The notes under the pieces were generated by a model. The model saw only the letters and a list, made by a program, of their open reading frames with translations. It was not told the DNA's origin and ran no database searches. A stretch of DNA of 64,000 nt from Colwellia sp. RSH04 (lineage in GTDB: Bacteria > Pseudomonadota > Gammaproteobacteria > Enterobacterales > Alteromonadaceae): the NCBI RefSeq assembly GCF_003545765.1, contig NZ_QXIO01000001.1, forward strand, positions 1 to 64,000, given 5' to 3'. A program made the translations under genes and the position numbers. Shown piece after piece: positions 27,021-36,132 of the stretch (position 1 is its first letter; each line of letters begins with the position of its first letter).

Positions 27021-27636
27021 ACTACCTCTAACGTTACTCACTTCTCGACTCTAAACAATAATATTTCCGCGCTGCACCTAATAACACACGGTGTTCTGGA
27101 CTATTGTGAGCTGCGGCAAAGCTCAAACATCATTGGAAGACAACTACCTCTAATGTTACTCACTTCTCGACTCTAAACAATAATATTTCCGCGCTGCACC
27201 TAATAACACACGGTGTTCTGGACTATTGTGAGCTGCGGCAAAGCTCAAACATCATTGGAAGACAACTACCTCTAATGTTACTCACTTCTCGACTCTAAAC
27301 AATAATATTTCCGCGCTGCACCTAATAACACACGGTGTTCTGGACTATTGTGAGCTGCGGCAAAGCTCAACCATCATTAGATGACAACTACCTCTAATGT
27401 TACTCACTTCTCGACTCTAAACAATAATATTTCCGCACAGCACCTAATAACACACGGTGTTCAGGACTATTGTGAGCTGCGGCAAAGCTCAACCATCATT
27501 GGAAGACAACTACCTCAAACGTTATTCACTTCTCGACTCCAAACGATAATATTTCCGCGCTGCACCTAATAACACACGGTGTTCTGGACTATTGTGAGCT
27601 GCGGCATCTTGGAAGACAACTACCTCAAACGTTTTT
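26959..27636 (+). repeat. Tandem array of 122-bp units derived from the 3' arm of 6S RNA
   Basis: The unit starts ATATTTCCGC at 26959 (inside ssrS, 102 bp), then 27061, 27183, 27305 and 27427 (each exactly 122 bp) and 27549 (partial, to about 27636). Every copy contains ACACACGGTGTTC, CTATTGTGAGCTGCGGCA and GAAGACAACTACCTC, the 3' arm of 6S RNA. Copies 1-4 carry an insertion AAGCTCAA[A/C]CATCATT after GCGGCA that creates a TGAGCT...AGCTCA hairpin. The last copy lacks it and restores GCGGCATCTTGGAAGAC, the true 6S end. Copies at 27061 and 27183 are identical; 27305 and 27427 differ at a few bases. Confidence 0.92.
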
Positions 27637-27716
27637 CTAAAAGCTATTTCAAACTCAATGTTACCTTTATCAATCTAGTTACTTACCTAATTGACTTACC
27701 TAATTAACTTAACGAG

Positions 27717-29078
27717 TTACTCACTTACGTTGCTAACTACTGGGTTATCATCTTGCTCTGAAGTAACAAATTCTGGTCGAGGCATTTTACTTAACATGGC
27801 ATACAAATAAATTACGACTAGCGAAAGCACAGCACTACAAATAAACAAAGTAGATCCACCGAAATAATCCAATATCAACCCACCACCTAGTGGTGCAAAA
27901 GCAAAACCAAATTCATAGAAGGATGATGCGCCAAAATAAGCGCCACGAAGATGCTTAGGGGCAATTCGGTCAATATGAACATTCATCGTAGGAAAAAGTA
28001 TCGTTTCAGCCAAGCTCATGATAATCACTGCACCTATCCACCCCCAAAAAAGCGATACCGGATTTAACCCCATCCATAGCTGAGATATCGCTAATAATAC
28101 TAAACCTATTTGAATTCTAGCGATAAGTGAAATATGTGCCATCATTCTGAGCATTGCGAATTGCGTAGTAATTATCACCATCGCATTAGTAAAGATTATT
28201 GTTGATATAAGCATCAATAATTCAGGCACTTCAGCGCGGGTTAAGTATTGAATGAGCGAACTATCCATTTGCCCATAAATAAACATACAAATAATATTTG
28301 CCAAAATAAGGCATTGAAAAAGTTTATCTTGTCGTAAAATTTTACTAATCTCTTTAAAGCTAACGTTTTCTTTTTTGCCTTCTTCTTTTTTACTCTTTGC
28401 TTTATTTGCTTCACTGTTCAGTTTTACTGTTGTACTTACTTCTTTCTCTTTAATTTGAATAGCCTTGCTTGTTTCAATGGCAGCTTCTTGTTTCTCATGC
28501 TGATAAAAGCCCCACGATAATAAGCACAACAAAAACACAAAGGCCATGGCAGTAATATAAAAGCTTGATTGCTCACCTGTTAATCCCATCCAAACGCCAA
28601 CCATGGGGCCTACTGCACAGCCAACATTTACCACAAAATAAAGGGATTGCATGGCAAGCTCGCGCGTCTTACTGTCATCAATCATATCCCCTATTAATGC
28701 ACTAATTAGCGGACGCCATAACGCTGTCGCAATTGAACACAAAGTAATAACAATAACATAACCTTCAATATGATCTATTTCAGCCAACAAAGAGAAAGAT
28801 ATAATATAAAGCAACCCACTGAAATACATTAATTTCTTGCGGCCAATACGATCAGACAACGCACTACCAACAAAACTAATAAAGACCGAAACGATGGCTG
28901 CTACCGAAAGAATTAACCCGACTTCAGTGGCAGTAAGAGAAAACTTTTCATACAAGATAACAGCTAAGAAGGGCCACACCATATAAAAGCTGCCGCGAGT
29001 AATAAACGAGCCAAAGAGTAAGATCCACATTAACAATGGAAATTGCTTCATTCGACTTATTGAAACGTCACTAGACAT
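27717..29078 (-). CDS. Major facilitator superfamily transporter (MdtH-like)
   Basis: 453 residues with twelve predicted helices. Motif A between helices 2 and 3 is GSALSDRIGRKKLMYF. A charged cytoplasmic loop between helices 6 and 7 (about 200-245) is unusually long and lysine-rich (KSKKEEGKKENV). The second half includes GAYFGASSFYEFGFAFAPLG, the drug-antiporter type motif. Likely a multidrug or metabolite exporter; the substrate cannot be read. It stands alone where ygfA often lies, convergent with the ssrS array. Confidence 0.85.
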   Translation of the reverse strand: MSSDVSISRMKQFPLLMWILLFGSFITRGSFYMVWPFLAVILYEKFSLTATEVGLILSVAAIVSVFISFVGSALSDRIGRKKLMYFSGLLYIISFSLLAEIDHIEGYVIVITLCSIATALWRPLISALIGDMIDDSKTRELAMQSLYFVVNVGCAVGPMVGVWMGLTGEQSSFYITAMAFVFLLCLLSWGFYQHEKQEAAIETSKAIQIKEKEVSTTVKLNSEANKAKSKKEEGKKENVSFKEISKILRQDKLFQCLILANIICMFIYGQMDSSLIQYLTRAEVPELLMLISTIIFTNAMVIITTQFAMLRMMAHISLIARIQIGLVLLAISQLWMGLNPVSLFWGWIGAVIIMSLAETILFPTMNVHIDRIAPKHLRGAYFGASSFYEFGFAFAPLGGGLILDYFGGSTLFICSAVLSLVVIYLYAMLSKMPRPEFVTSEQDDNPVVSNVSE

Positions 29079-29304
29079 ACTTACCCTTACTCATAAAAAA
29101 CTTACCGCTATTCTCACGCTAAACTTATCATTGACACCAATTTAAGTAAAGATTTAATAAACAAAAAACTTTACCTATTTTTATTGTTTTTTTCTTAAAA
29201 AATACTCTATTTTTCGAGATCCCTTTAGAAAATAAGAAAGCTATTGATTTATCGCTACAGAAACTAATACAATTTCCCTGATACTCCCAGCTTTTGAGAC
29301 CACT

Positions 29305-30132
29305 TTGACCAACCTTAAAAACGTTAACATCGGACCAAGTAATAATGCCCCAATAGGGATTTTTGACTCTGGGGTCGGTGGTTTATCCATTGCAAAATGT
29401 ATCAGTGAACAACTTCCTCATGAAGGTTTGATCTATGTTGCCGATACCTTGCACGCCCCTTATGGAGAAAAGTCGATTGACTTCATTATTGAAAGAGTTA
29501 ACACCATAGCTCATCGCTTGGTTAAACAGGGCGCTAAAGTGTTAGTGATTGCCTGTAACACTGCAACGGTAAATGCTATTTCGCAATTAAGAGAGCAGCT
29601 ATCAATCCCTATCATTGGTGTAGAGCCAGCAATTAAACCCGCTGCATTACAAAGTAAATCGAAAAAGGTTGCTGTTTTAGTGACTCAAGCGACAAGTGAA
29701 AATAGTCAATTTAAATCGCTAATAACTAAGCATCAAAATGGCGCACAAGTTTTTATTCAACCTTGCCCAGGCTTAGTTGAAAAAATAGAGCAAGGCTTAA
29801 GTGACAGCCATTGCTGCGACCAACTACTACGACGTTATCTTTTACCCCTTATAGCACAAAAGGTTGATCGCATTGTGCTTGGCTGTACTCACTACCCTTT
29901 TCTCCAACAACAAATAAAGCGCATAATTGAAGAAGAAAAAGCTTCAATATTACTTGTTGAAACTGCATTACCTGTAACCCTTCAGCTTATTAGTCAATTA
30001 GAAAGACACAATTTATCTGCAGCAAAATCTAATATTGGAACCAGACAATTTTATAGCTCAAAAAATACTAATATTCAGCAGGAACTCTTTACTAAGTTAT
30101 GGCAAAACCCTCTTACATTACAGAGCTTTTAA
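29305..30132 (+). CDS. murI: Glutamate racemase
   Basis: Makes D-glutamate for peptidoglycan. GIFDSGVGGLSIAK opens the fold. The catalytic cysteines lie in VLVIACNTATVNAIS (about residue 80) and VLGCTHYPFLQQQ (about 192). IIGVEPAIKPAAL is also conserved. 275 residues. The start is a TTG at 29305 after a TTGAGA stretch; no ATG or GTG occurs before the conserved GIFDSG, so a weak, non-ATG start seems real. No operon partner is evident. Confidence 0.95.
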   Translation: MTNLKNVNIGPSNNAPIGIFDSGVGGLSIAKCISEQLPHEGLIYVADTLHAPYGEKSIDFIIERVNTIAHRLVKQGAKVLVIACNTATVNAISQLREQLSIPIIGVEPAIKPAALQSKSKKVAVLVTQATSENSQFKSLITKHQNGAQVFIQPCPGLVEKIEQGLSDSHCCDQLLRRYLLPLIAQKVDRIVLGCTHYPFLQQQIKRIIEEEKASILLVETALPVTLQLISQLERHNLSAAKSNIGTRQFYSSKNTNIQQELFTKLWQNPLTLQSF

Positions 30133-30241
30133 GCATAAATTTATTTATTGCATATTATTTCAATTAGTATTACTAAAGCATTTCTATTTTTTGGCGATAA
30201 CATTAAAGTTATAAATTCAATCAGTTACAAAAAAAACAAAA

Positions 30242-30265
30242 AGACGTTTAGCCGTCTAGGCGTAA
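30242..30265 (+). promoter_or_regulatory. MetJ operator (three tandem met boxes)
   Basis: AGACGTTT AGCCGTCT AGGCGTAA are three adjacent 8-mers; the first two match the met-box consensus AGACGTCT at seven of eight bases, the third at five. It lies about 140 bases before metK. MetJ with S-adenosylmethionine represses metK in E. coli, so feedback control by the enzyme's product is inferred. Confidence 0.8.
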
Positions 30266-30405
30266 AAAAACTAGAAAACAATTATAGAAAGGTGTAATAT
30301 CGCCTCAATTGAATTTTTTTCTATGCTTACTTTATTATTTTTTGTCACCATTAATTATTAAAAATTAATATCTACGCACAAAAACAAACAAATTGCAGAG
30401 GGTTT

Positions 30406-31593
30406 ATGTCTAAACAATACTTTACTTCGGAATCAGTATCTGAAGGTCACCCAGATAAAATTGCCGATCAAATTTCTGATGCGGTATTAGACGCGATTAT
30501 CACACAAGATAAACATGCCCGTGTTGCTTGTGAAACCATGGTAAAAACTGGGGTAGCGATTATCTCTGGTGAAGTTTCAACAACCGCTTGGGTTGACTTA
30601 GAAAAGTTAACTCGTAATGTCATTAGTGAAATTGGTTATACCTCTTCTGATGTTGGTTTTGACGGTGAAACATGTGGCATTATGAACTTAATCGGCCAAC
30701 AGTCACCAGAAATCGCACAAGGTGTCGATCGCTCTAAACCTGAAGATCAAGGTGCTGGTGATCAAGGTCTAATGTTTGGTTATGCAACCAACGAAACTGA
30801 AACATTAATGCCTGCGCCATTATACTACTCTCACCGTTTAGTAGAGCGTCAAGCGGAAGCACGTAAATCAGGCGTATTACCTTGGTTGCGCCCTGATGCA
30901 AAATCGCAAGTAACGTTTATTTATGAAGATAACAAGCCTGTTGCTATTGATACGGTAGTATTATCAACGCAACACGACCCTGAAATTAAGCAAGAAGATT
31001 TACATGATGCCGTGATGGAAAACATCATTAAGCACACTCTACCTGCTGAGTTATTAACGAAAGACACCAAGTACTTTATTAACCCAACCGGTCGTTTTGT
31101 TATTGGTGGCCCAGTGGGTGACTGTGGTTTAACCGGTCGTAAGATTATTGTAGATACATACGGTGGTATGGCTCGACATGGCGGTGGTGCATTCTCAGGT
31201 AAAGATCCTTCAAAAGTTGATAGAAGTGCTGCGTACGCGGGTCGTTATGTTGCAAAAAACATTGTTGCTGCTGGTCTAGCAGATCGCTGTGAGATTCAAG
31301 TGTCTTATGCGATTGGTGTTGCCGAACCCACTTCAATTTCAATTGAAACATTTGGTACAGGTAAAGTATCGGAAGAAAAATTAGTTGAGCTGGTACGTGA
31401 ACACTTTGATTTGCGCCCATACGGTATCACTAAAATGCTTGATTTACTGCACCCAATGTATCAACAAACCGCTGCATATGGTCACTTCGGCCGTGAACCC
31501 TATGAAATGACTGTAGGTGAAGATACCTTTACCGCCTTTAGCTGGGAAAAAACAGACAAAGCTGACGATTTACGTCAAGCTGCTGGGTTATAA
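30406..31593 (+). CDS. metK: S-adenosylmethionine synthetase
   Basis: Joins ATP and methionine to make S-adenosylmethionine. 395 residues. [20 protein letters not shown] carries the ATP-binding histidine. [14 protein letters not shown] and [20 protein letters not shown] are the family signatures. [20 protein letters not shown] is also conserved. AGAGGG lies just before the ATG. A MetJ operator lies upstream and a strong terminator follows, so it is a single-gene unit. Confidence 0.98.
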   Translation: MSKQYFTSESVSEGHPDKIADQISDAVLDAIITQDKHARVACETMVKTGVAIISGEVSTTAWVDLEKLTRNVISEIGYTSSDVGFDGETCGIMNLIGQQSPEIAQGVDRSKPEDQGAGDQGLMFGYATNETETLMPAPLYYSHRLVERQAEARKSGVLPWLRPDAKSQVTFIYEDNKPVAIDTVVLSTQHDPEIKQEDLHDAVMENIIKHTLPAELLTKDTKYFINPTGRFVIGGPVGDCGLTGRKIIVDTYGGMARHGGGAFSGKDPSKVDRSAAYAGRYVAKNIVAAGLADRCEIQVSYAIGVAEPTSISIETFGTGKVSEEKLVELVREHFDLRPYGITKMLDLLHPMYQQTAAYGHFGREPYEMTVGEDTFTAFSWEKTDKADDLRQAAGL

Positions 31594-31623
31594 TCAGCAA
31601 AATTACTGTCATTAATGACTGTT

Positions 31624-31657
31624 AACAAAACCTCCTGCTGGAGGTTTTGTTGTTTTT
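31624..31657 (+). terminator. Rho-independent terminator after metK
   Basis: AACAAAACCTCC-TGCT-GGAGGTTTTGTT followed by GTTTTTGC, 30 bases beyond the metK stop. Confidence 0.92.
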
Positions 31658-31750
31658 GCAGAAAATAAAAAGCGCCAGCCATTGTTTTTTATATGCTCTG
31701 CCCCTATCTTTTAGCTATTCATTAGAAGAAAAATAAAAGCCAATAAGATT

Positions 31751-32497
31751 ATGTCAAATCCGAGAATTTACCAAGCCACAGATTTTAATGTAAACGACAC
31801 GGTGAAATTATCTGACGAGTCTTTTGGTCATGTCATCAGGGTTCTTCGGTTAACGCAAGGTGATGTCATTACCCTTTTCAACGGTAATGAAAATAAACAA
31901 TACACTGCTGAATTGGCTGATGTTAATAAGAAGCAAGCTTCGGTAATGATTATCGCAGAAGAAACTATTGAGCGTGAATCTCCCTTAGATATTCACTTAG
32001 GGCAAGGTATTTCTCGAGGCGATCGTATGGACTTTACCTTGCAAAAGTCTGTTGAGCTCGGGGTTAAATCAATTACGCCGTTATTCACAGAGCGCTGCGG
32101 GGTAAAACTTAACGGTGAACGGCTGAGTAAAAAACAGCAGCAATGGCAAAAAATAGTCGTGAGTGCCTGTGAGCAAAGTGGCCGAGTATTTGTGCCTATT
32201 GTCAACACGCCTATTTCGCTTGCACAATGGCTTGAACAACAAACCCACGCACTCAAGCTGAACTTACACCCTAAAGCCAGTCATTCTATTATGACATTAC
32301 CTGCTGATGAGTTAGCAAATGACAAGCAAGTAAGATTATTAATTGGTCCCGAAGGGGGTCTTAGCGAAGAAGAAATTCAATTAGCTAATGAGGCACACTT
32401 TACTGACGTTTTACTTGGACCAAGAGTATTAAGAACAGAAACAGCCGCGTTAACAGCCATTACCGCATTACAATGTCGTTTTGGCGATTTAACATAG
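31751..32497 (+). CDS. rsmE: 16S rRNA (uracil-1498-N3)-methyltransferase
   Basis: SPOUT-class methyltransferase that methylates U1498 of 16S rRNA. 248 residues. The N-terminal PUA-like part has FGHVIRVLRLTQGDVITLFN. The knotted C-terminal domain has GQGISRGDRMDFTLQKSVEL, RLLIGPEGGLSEEEI and LGPRVLRTETAALTAI, which is diagnostic of RsmE. It is 66 bases before gshB, the conserved partner in gammaproteobacteria. Confidence 0.96.
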   Translation: MSNPRIYQATDFNVNDTVKLSDESFGHVIRVLRLTQGDVITLFNGNENKQYTAELADVNKKQASVMIIAEETIERESPLDIHLGQGISRGDRMDFTLQKSVELGVKSITPLFTERCGVKLNGERLSKKQQQWQKIVVSACEQSGRVFVPIVNTPISLAQWLEQQTHALKLNLHPKASHSIMTLPADELANDKQVRLLIGPEGGLSEEEIQLANEAHFTDVLLGPRVLRTETAALTAITALQCRFGDLT

Positions 32498-32563
32498 TTT
32501 AAAAATTAACACCTGATAGCTAGTAAAAGTTAGCGCAGTCAACATTATATTAAAGGAAAACAT

Positions 32564-33523
32564 ATGAGCACGTCTCCCATTAAGCTTGGGGTTGTAATGG
32601 ACCCAATTTCACAAGTTAACGTTGCTAAAGACTCTTCTATGGCAATGATGCTTGAAGCACAACAACGTGGCTACGAAATTTATTATATGGAGCTTAAAGA
32701 TCTTTATTTAGATCAAGGCGTTTGTCGTGCAAATGTTCAAGCAGTTAAAGTATTTGATGATAGCGAGCATTGGTACGAGCTTGCTCCAGCGCAAGATATT
32801 GAGTTAAGTGATTTAGATGTCGTGCTAATGCGAAAAGATCCTCCGTTTGATACCGAGTTCATCTATGCAACTTATATGCTTGAAAGAGCAGAAGTGGCTG
32901 GCACATTAATTGTAAACAAACCTCAAAGTTTACGCGACTGTAATGAAAAACTCTTTACTGCATGGTTTAGCGATTTAACACCACGCACTTTAGTCACACG
33001 TAGTAGCGACAAAATTCGTGAATTTCACCAAAACCAAAAAGACGTCATAATTAAACCACTTGATGGTATGGGTGGTGCTTCTATCTTTAGAATTAAAGCC
33101 AATGACGCCAACGTAGGGGTTATTATTGAAACCTTAACCAATCACGGTCAGCAATATGCCATGGTACAAGAATATATGCCTGAAATTATTGACGGTGATA
33201 AGCGAATACTAATCGTTAATGGTGAGCCTATGCCATATTGTTTAGCGCGTATTCCTGCACAAGGCGAAACACGTGGTAATTTAGCCGCAGGCGGAAGCGG
33301 TGTTGCCAGACCATTAAGTCCAAGCGACAAATTAATTGCTCAAAAAATTGGCCCAGAGCTTAAAAAGCGTGGTTTATATTTTGTCGGCTTAGATGTTATT
33401 GGTGATAAAGTCACTGAAATTAACGTCACAAGCCCAACGTGCATTAGAGAAATAGAAGCAGCCTATCCTATTAATATCAGTGGCAAACTTATGGATGCTA
33501 TTGAAGATAAATTGCGTAATTAA
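32564..33523 (+). CDS. gshB: Glutathione synthetase
   Basis: ATP-grasp enzyme that adds glycine to gamma-glutamylcysteine. 319 residues. KLGVVMDPISQVNVAKDSS and DLDVVLMRKDPPFDTEFIYA are N-domain blocks. VIIKPLDGMGGASIFRI and LAAGGSGVARPLSPSD form the ATP-binding region; TEINVTSPTCIREIE closes it. AAAGGA precedes ATG. It is part of rsmE-gshB-yqgE-ruvX, a common gammaproteobacterial arrangement. Confidence 0.97.
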   Translation: MSTSPIKLGVVMDPISQVNVAKDSSMAMMLEAQQRGYEIYYMELKDLYLDQGVCRANVQAVKVFDDSEHWYELAPAQDIELSDLDVVLMRKDPPFDTEFIYATYMLERAEVAGTLIVNKPQSLRDCNEKLFTAWFSDLTPRTLVTRSSDKIREFHQNQKDVIIKPLDGMGGASIFRIKANDANVGVIIETLTNHGQQYAMVQEYMPEIIDGDKRILIVNGEPMPYCLARIPAQGETRGNLAAGGSGVARPLSPSDKLIAQKIGPELKKRGLYFVGLDVIGDKVTEINVTSPTCIREIEAAYPINISGKLMDAIEDKLRN

Positions 33524-33538
33524 CCTGTTGGAGGATTG

Positions 33539-34195
33539 ATGGAAAGTTTAGAGAATCAATTTTTAATTGCCATGCCATCGTTAGATGACTCTTTTTTCAA
33601 TAAAACAGTCACTTATATCTGTGAGCATGATGAAGAAGGCGCAATGGGCTTAATTATTAACTTGCCTGTTAGCCTAAATCTCTCTGAGTTATTAAAACAA
33701 ATTGAACCTGAATCTGAAACAAACTCAACATCTCAATCACAAGTAAGTAAACCACATAGTAAAAAAGGGCCATCAACCAGTGAAACTAAAACTCGGCTTA
33801 AATTAGCAAGTAACGACGAGCAAAATATTCAGCTTCAGCAACGTGTTCTTTCTGGTGGGCCTGTTTCTCAACAACGAGGGTTTGTTCTACACAGCAAACA
33901 AAGTGGCTGGAGTAGCTCTTTATCATTAAATGATCAACTAATGGTCACCACATCAAAAGATATTTTGCTTGCTTTAGGCACAGAAGATGCCCCTGATAAC
34001 TTTATCGTTACGCTGGGTTATGCAAGCTGGGGACCAGGGCAATTAGAACAAGAACTTAAAGATAACTCTTGGCTTACTACCCCAGTTGACGCTGACATTA
34101 TTTTTAACACCCCCGTTGAACTAAGGTGGAAGAAAGCAACTGAAAAGTTAGGTATTGATTTAGCGCATTTATCCACTGATGTGGGTCATGCTTAA
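33539..34195 (+). CDS. yqgE: YqgE/AlgH (UPF0301) protein with an internal insertion
   Basis: YqgE family protein of unclear biochemical role, usually about 185 residues. FLIAMPSLDDSFFNKTVTYI, EEGAMGLIINLPVSLNL, VLSGGPVSQQRGFVLH and LVTGYA-like FIVTLGYASWGPGQLEQEL identify it. Here 218 residues: a Ser/Thr/Lys-rich low-complexity insert of about 45 residues (around 59-100) splits strands that are continuous in homologues. The ATG at 33539 follows GGAGG by four bases; the TTG three bases earlier is too close to it. It lies between gshB and ruvX. Confidence 0.93.
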   Translation: MESLENQFLIAMPSLDDSFFNKTVTYICEHDEEGAMGLIINLPVSLNLSELLKQIEPESETNSTSQSQVSKPHSKKGPSTSETKTRLKLASNDEQNIQLQQRVLSGGPVSQQRGFVLHSKQSGWSSSLSLNDQLMVTTSKDILLALGTEDAPDNFIVTLGYASWGPGQLEQELKDNSWLTTPVDADIIFNTPVELRWKKATEKLGIDLAHLSTDVGHA

Positions 34196-34268
34196 CTTCA
34201 TAGCCAAGCTATAAATCAGAGAAAGTCAAGCAGAAAAACACATAAATATTAAAGGCTTATAAAATTTC

Positions 34269-34718
34269 ATGGCAAAACAAAAAACAACTCCCGTTGGCCA
34301 ACGTACTCTTATAGGGTTTGATTTTGGTAAGAAATATATAGGCGTTGCTGTCGGTCAAGAAATAACTGGCAGCGCTACCCCTTTAGGATCAGTAAAAGCC
34401 AATGACGGTATTCCTCATTGGGAAAGTCTTACTAATTTTCTGAACGAATGGCAACCCGATTTAGTTGTGGTCGGTTTGCCACTAAATATGGATGGCAGCG
34501 AGCAACAACTAACCCGTGATGCTAAAAAATTTGGCAACAGAGTCTCTGGTCGTTACGGTATTAAAGTCGAATTTCAAGATGAGCGTTTAACCACCGCCGA
34601 TGCTAAAGAGCAATTATTCTCACGCGGAGGTTATCGCAACTTAAAAAAAGATAACATTGATGCTGAATCAGCGCGATTAATTCTAGAAAGTTTTTTTGAA
34701 CTACAATTTGGCGAGTAG
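34269..34718 (+). CDS. ruvX: Holliday-junction resolvase-like RuvX (YqgF)
   Basis: RNase H-fold nuclease; in E. coli YqgF is needed for 16S rRNA 5' end maturation. 149 residues. The first acidic strand is [27 protein letters not shown] and [18 protein letters not shown] carry further conserved acids, and [12 protein letters not shown] closes the fold. It is last in the rsmE-gshB-yqgE-ruvX cluster, 73 bases after yqgE. Confidence 0.95.
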   Translation: MAKQKTTPVGQRTLIGFDFGKKYIGVAVGQEITGSATPLGSVKANDGIPHWESLTNFLNEWQPDLVVVGLPLNMDGSEQQLTRDAKKFGNRVSGRYGIKVEFQDERLTTADAKEQLFSRGGYRNLKKDNIDAESARLILESFFELQFGE

Positions 34719-34938
34719 CAAATAAGTTTAAATATAAACATAAGCTTAAATATAAACTTCCCCTAGAGTAAGAATTTCATATTATTCATGGTTATTGAAG
34801 ACCGTTTAGTGGCAATTAAAGGCATTAATTCTTGATGTAATTAAGAGAAAATATGACCTTTTTAATAATCGGCACCACTTAATAATCTAATATTCAATAA
34901 TATGTTGAACAAAAGCGTTCAAATCGGTAAATGCTCTT

Positions 34939-35265
34939 CTAATTATTTAAGCGCGATAACACATGCTCATGGTAGTAAGCAGCGACAACATTTAATGTGA
35001 TACATTTTGAAAGACCAGAATACGTAATGTTCAATTCATCCAGTTCTTTGCCTCTATAAAGGTTAAATACTCTTTTTCTTGAAGCGTAATTATCAGGCTT
35101 AACAACGCTGAGCTAAGCATGAATTGAGGATGATTTAAAACATCAGCTTCATGACCATATCAGACCCTAAAATTAAAAGACTCTCACCATCTAACTTGTC
35201 GATTAAATAAACATCAACGGAATTTTTTTCAACATCTGTATTTGCATAAAATAACACTCATATTT
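34939..35265 (-). pseudogene. Decayed gene of unrecognised family
   Basis: Coding-like segments on the minus strand switch frame at least twice. The first reads NTDVEKNSVDVYLIDKLDGE then SLLILGSDM. After a shift comes GHEADVLNHPQFMLSSALLS and LIITLQEKEYLTFI. After another shift comes GKELDELNITYSGLSKCITL and NVVAAYYHEHVLSRLNN before a TAG at 34939. The peptide composition is plainly protein-like in all three parts. No start codon or family is recognised. The rest of the 34719-35291 gap shows nothing else. Confidence 0.6.
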
Positions 35266-35291
35266 TACGTGTATTAGTGAAGCTATTAAGT

Positions 35292-36056
35292 TCATTTAAC
35301 CGTCGGTAATCCCCAATCTTTCTTTAGCTTTAAATACTCAGCTTTAGGTAGTGCCACATAAATAGGCTGTTTTGATTTATCTAACCATTGAAGAATAGAC
35401 GTTATATGGGTCTCTTCCATGGCAGTACAACCCGCTGTAGGCTTATCAATACTTCGCCAAACGTGCATAAAGATACAACTGCCCTCTCCTGAAATATTTT
35501 CACTGTTGTGGTTAATAATAAGCCCTTTTTTATACACTTGATCATTATTCAAATGAACATCACGACGCATAGGCTCACTTGAACCTTTTATCGCATCTTC
35601 ACCAAGTTGCTCACTTGAAATAATTTGGTTGTAATACGCAGAGCCATTTACATCAATACAGTAGTCATTTTTAGACATTGCTTGATACGTTAACCCTGTC
35701 ACTAAATCAGGTAAGTAGCCAAACGCGTCGCCTAATGTAAAAATGCCCGCAGGTGCTTTGCCATCACCTTCTTTTTTATATTGCCCTACTTGTTTATCAT
35801 GAAGCCCTAACCCCCATGCTAAACCTGTTCTGCCTAAGGTTACAGAAGTACTACCTTTAATTAGCTGCCATTTATTTTGCTTTTTCTCATATTGATAAAG
35901 TTTGCCTTGGGTAGCTTGCCAATCATTAGAAATCATCAACAAAAGCTGTTGGTGTTGATTGCCAATCACTGATTTGGCTTGCACTGAGGAGGATATGATT
36001 AGCATTAAGCTAATCAGTAGTAATAAGTTTTTTTTCATTGTTATGCTTACGCTCAT
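35292..36056 (-). CDS. L,D-transpeptidase-like (YkuD fold) periplasmic protein
   Basis: 254 residues with signal peptide (KKNLLLLISLMLIISSSVQA, cleaved near AKS). The YkuD catalytic region is CIFMHVWRSIDKPTAGCTAM: a histidine, then GC carrying the active cysteine. The upstream EGDGKAPAGIFTLGDAFGYL is typical of the YkuD-like group. It likely acts on meso-DAP stem peptides in the periplasm, either crosslinking or trimming. An internal ATG at residue 7 is an alternative start. It lies downstream of a murein-dipeptide epimerase and an NlpC/P60 protein on the same strand, so a murein-peptide pathway is implied. Confidence 0.85.
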   Translation of the reverse strand: MSVSITMKKNLLLLISLMLIISSSVQAKSVIGNQHQQLLLMISNDWQATQGKLYQYEKKQNKWQLIKGSTSVTLGRTGLAWGLGLHDKQVGQYKKEGDGKAPAGIFTLGDAFGYLPDLVTGLTYQAMSKNDYCIDVNGSAYYNQIISSEQLGEDAIKGSSEPMRRDVHLNNDQVYKKGLIINHNSENISGEGSCIFMHVWRSIDKPTAGCTAMEETHITSILQWLDKSKQPIYVALPKAEYLKLKKDWGLPTVK

Positions 36057-36132
36057 TTAACTTTTAATCGCTTTAGTTTAAGTGTTTAAGTGCTTAAATA
36101 TGTCTTCAATTTTTAAAATAGTGACAGACTAC

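Noticed and set aside
27061-27636. CRISPR-like array after 6S RNA
   Set aside because: The units are 122 bp long and similar along their whole length, with no variable spacers; they are copies of the 6S 3' arm. Reading frames there are by-products of the repeat.
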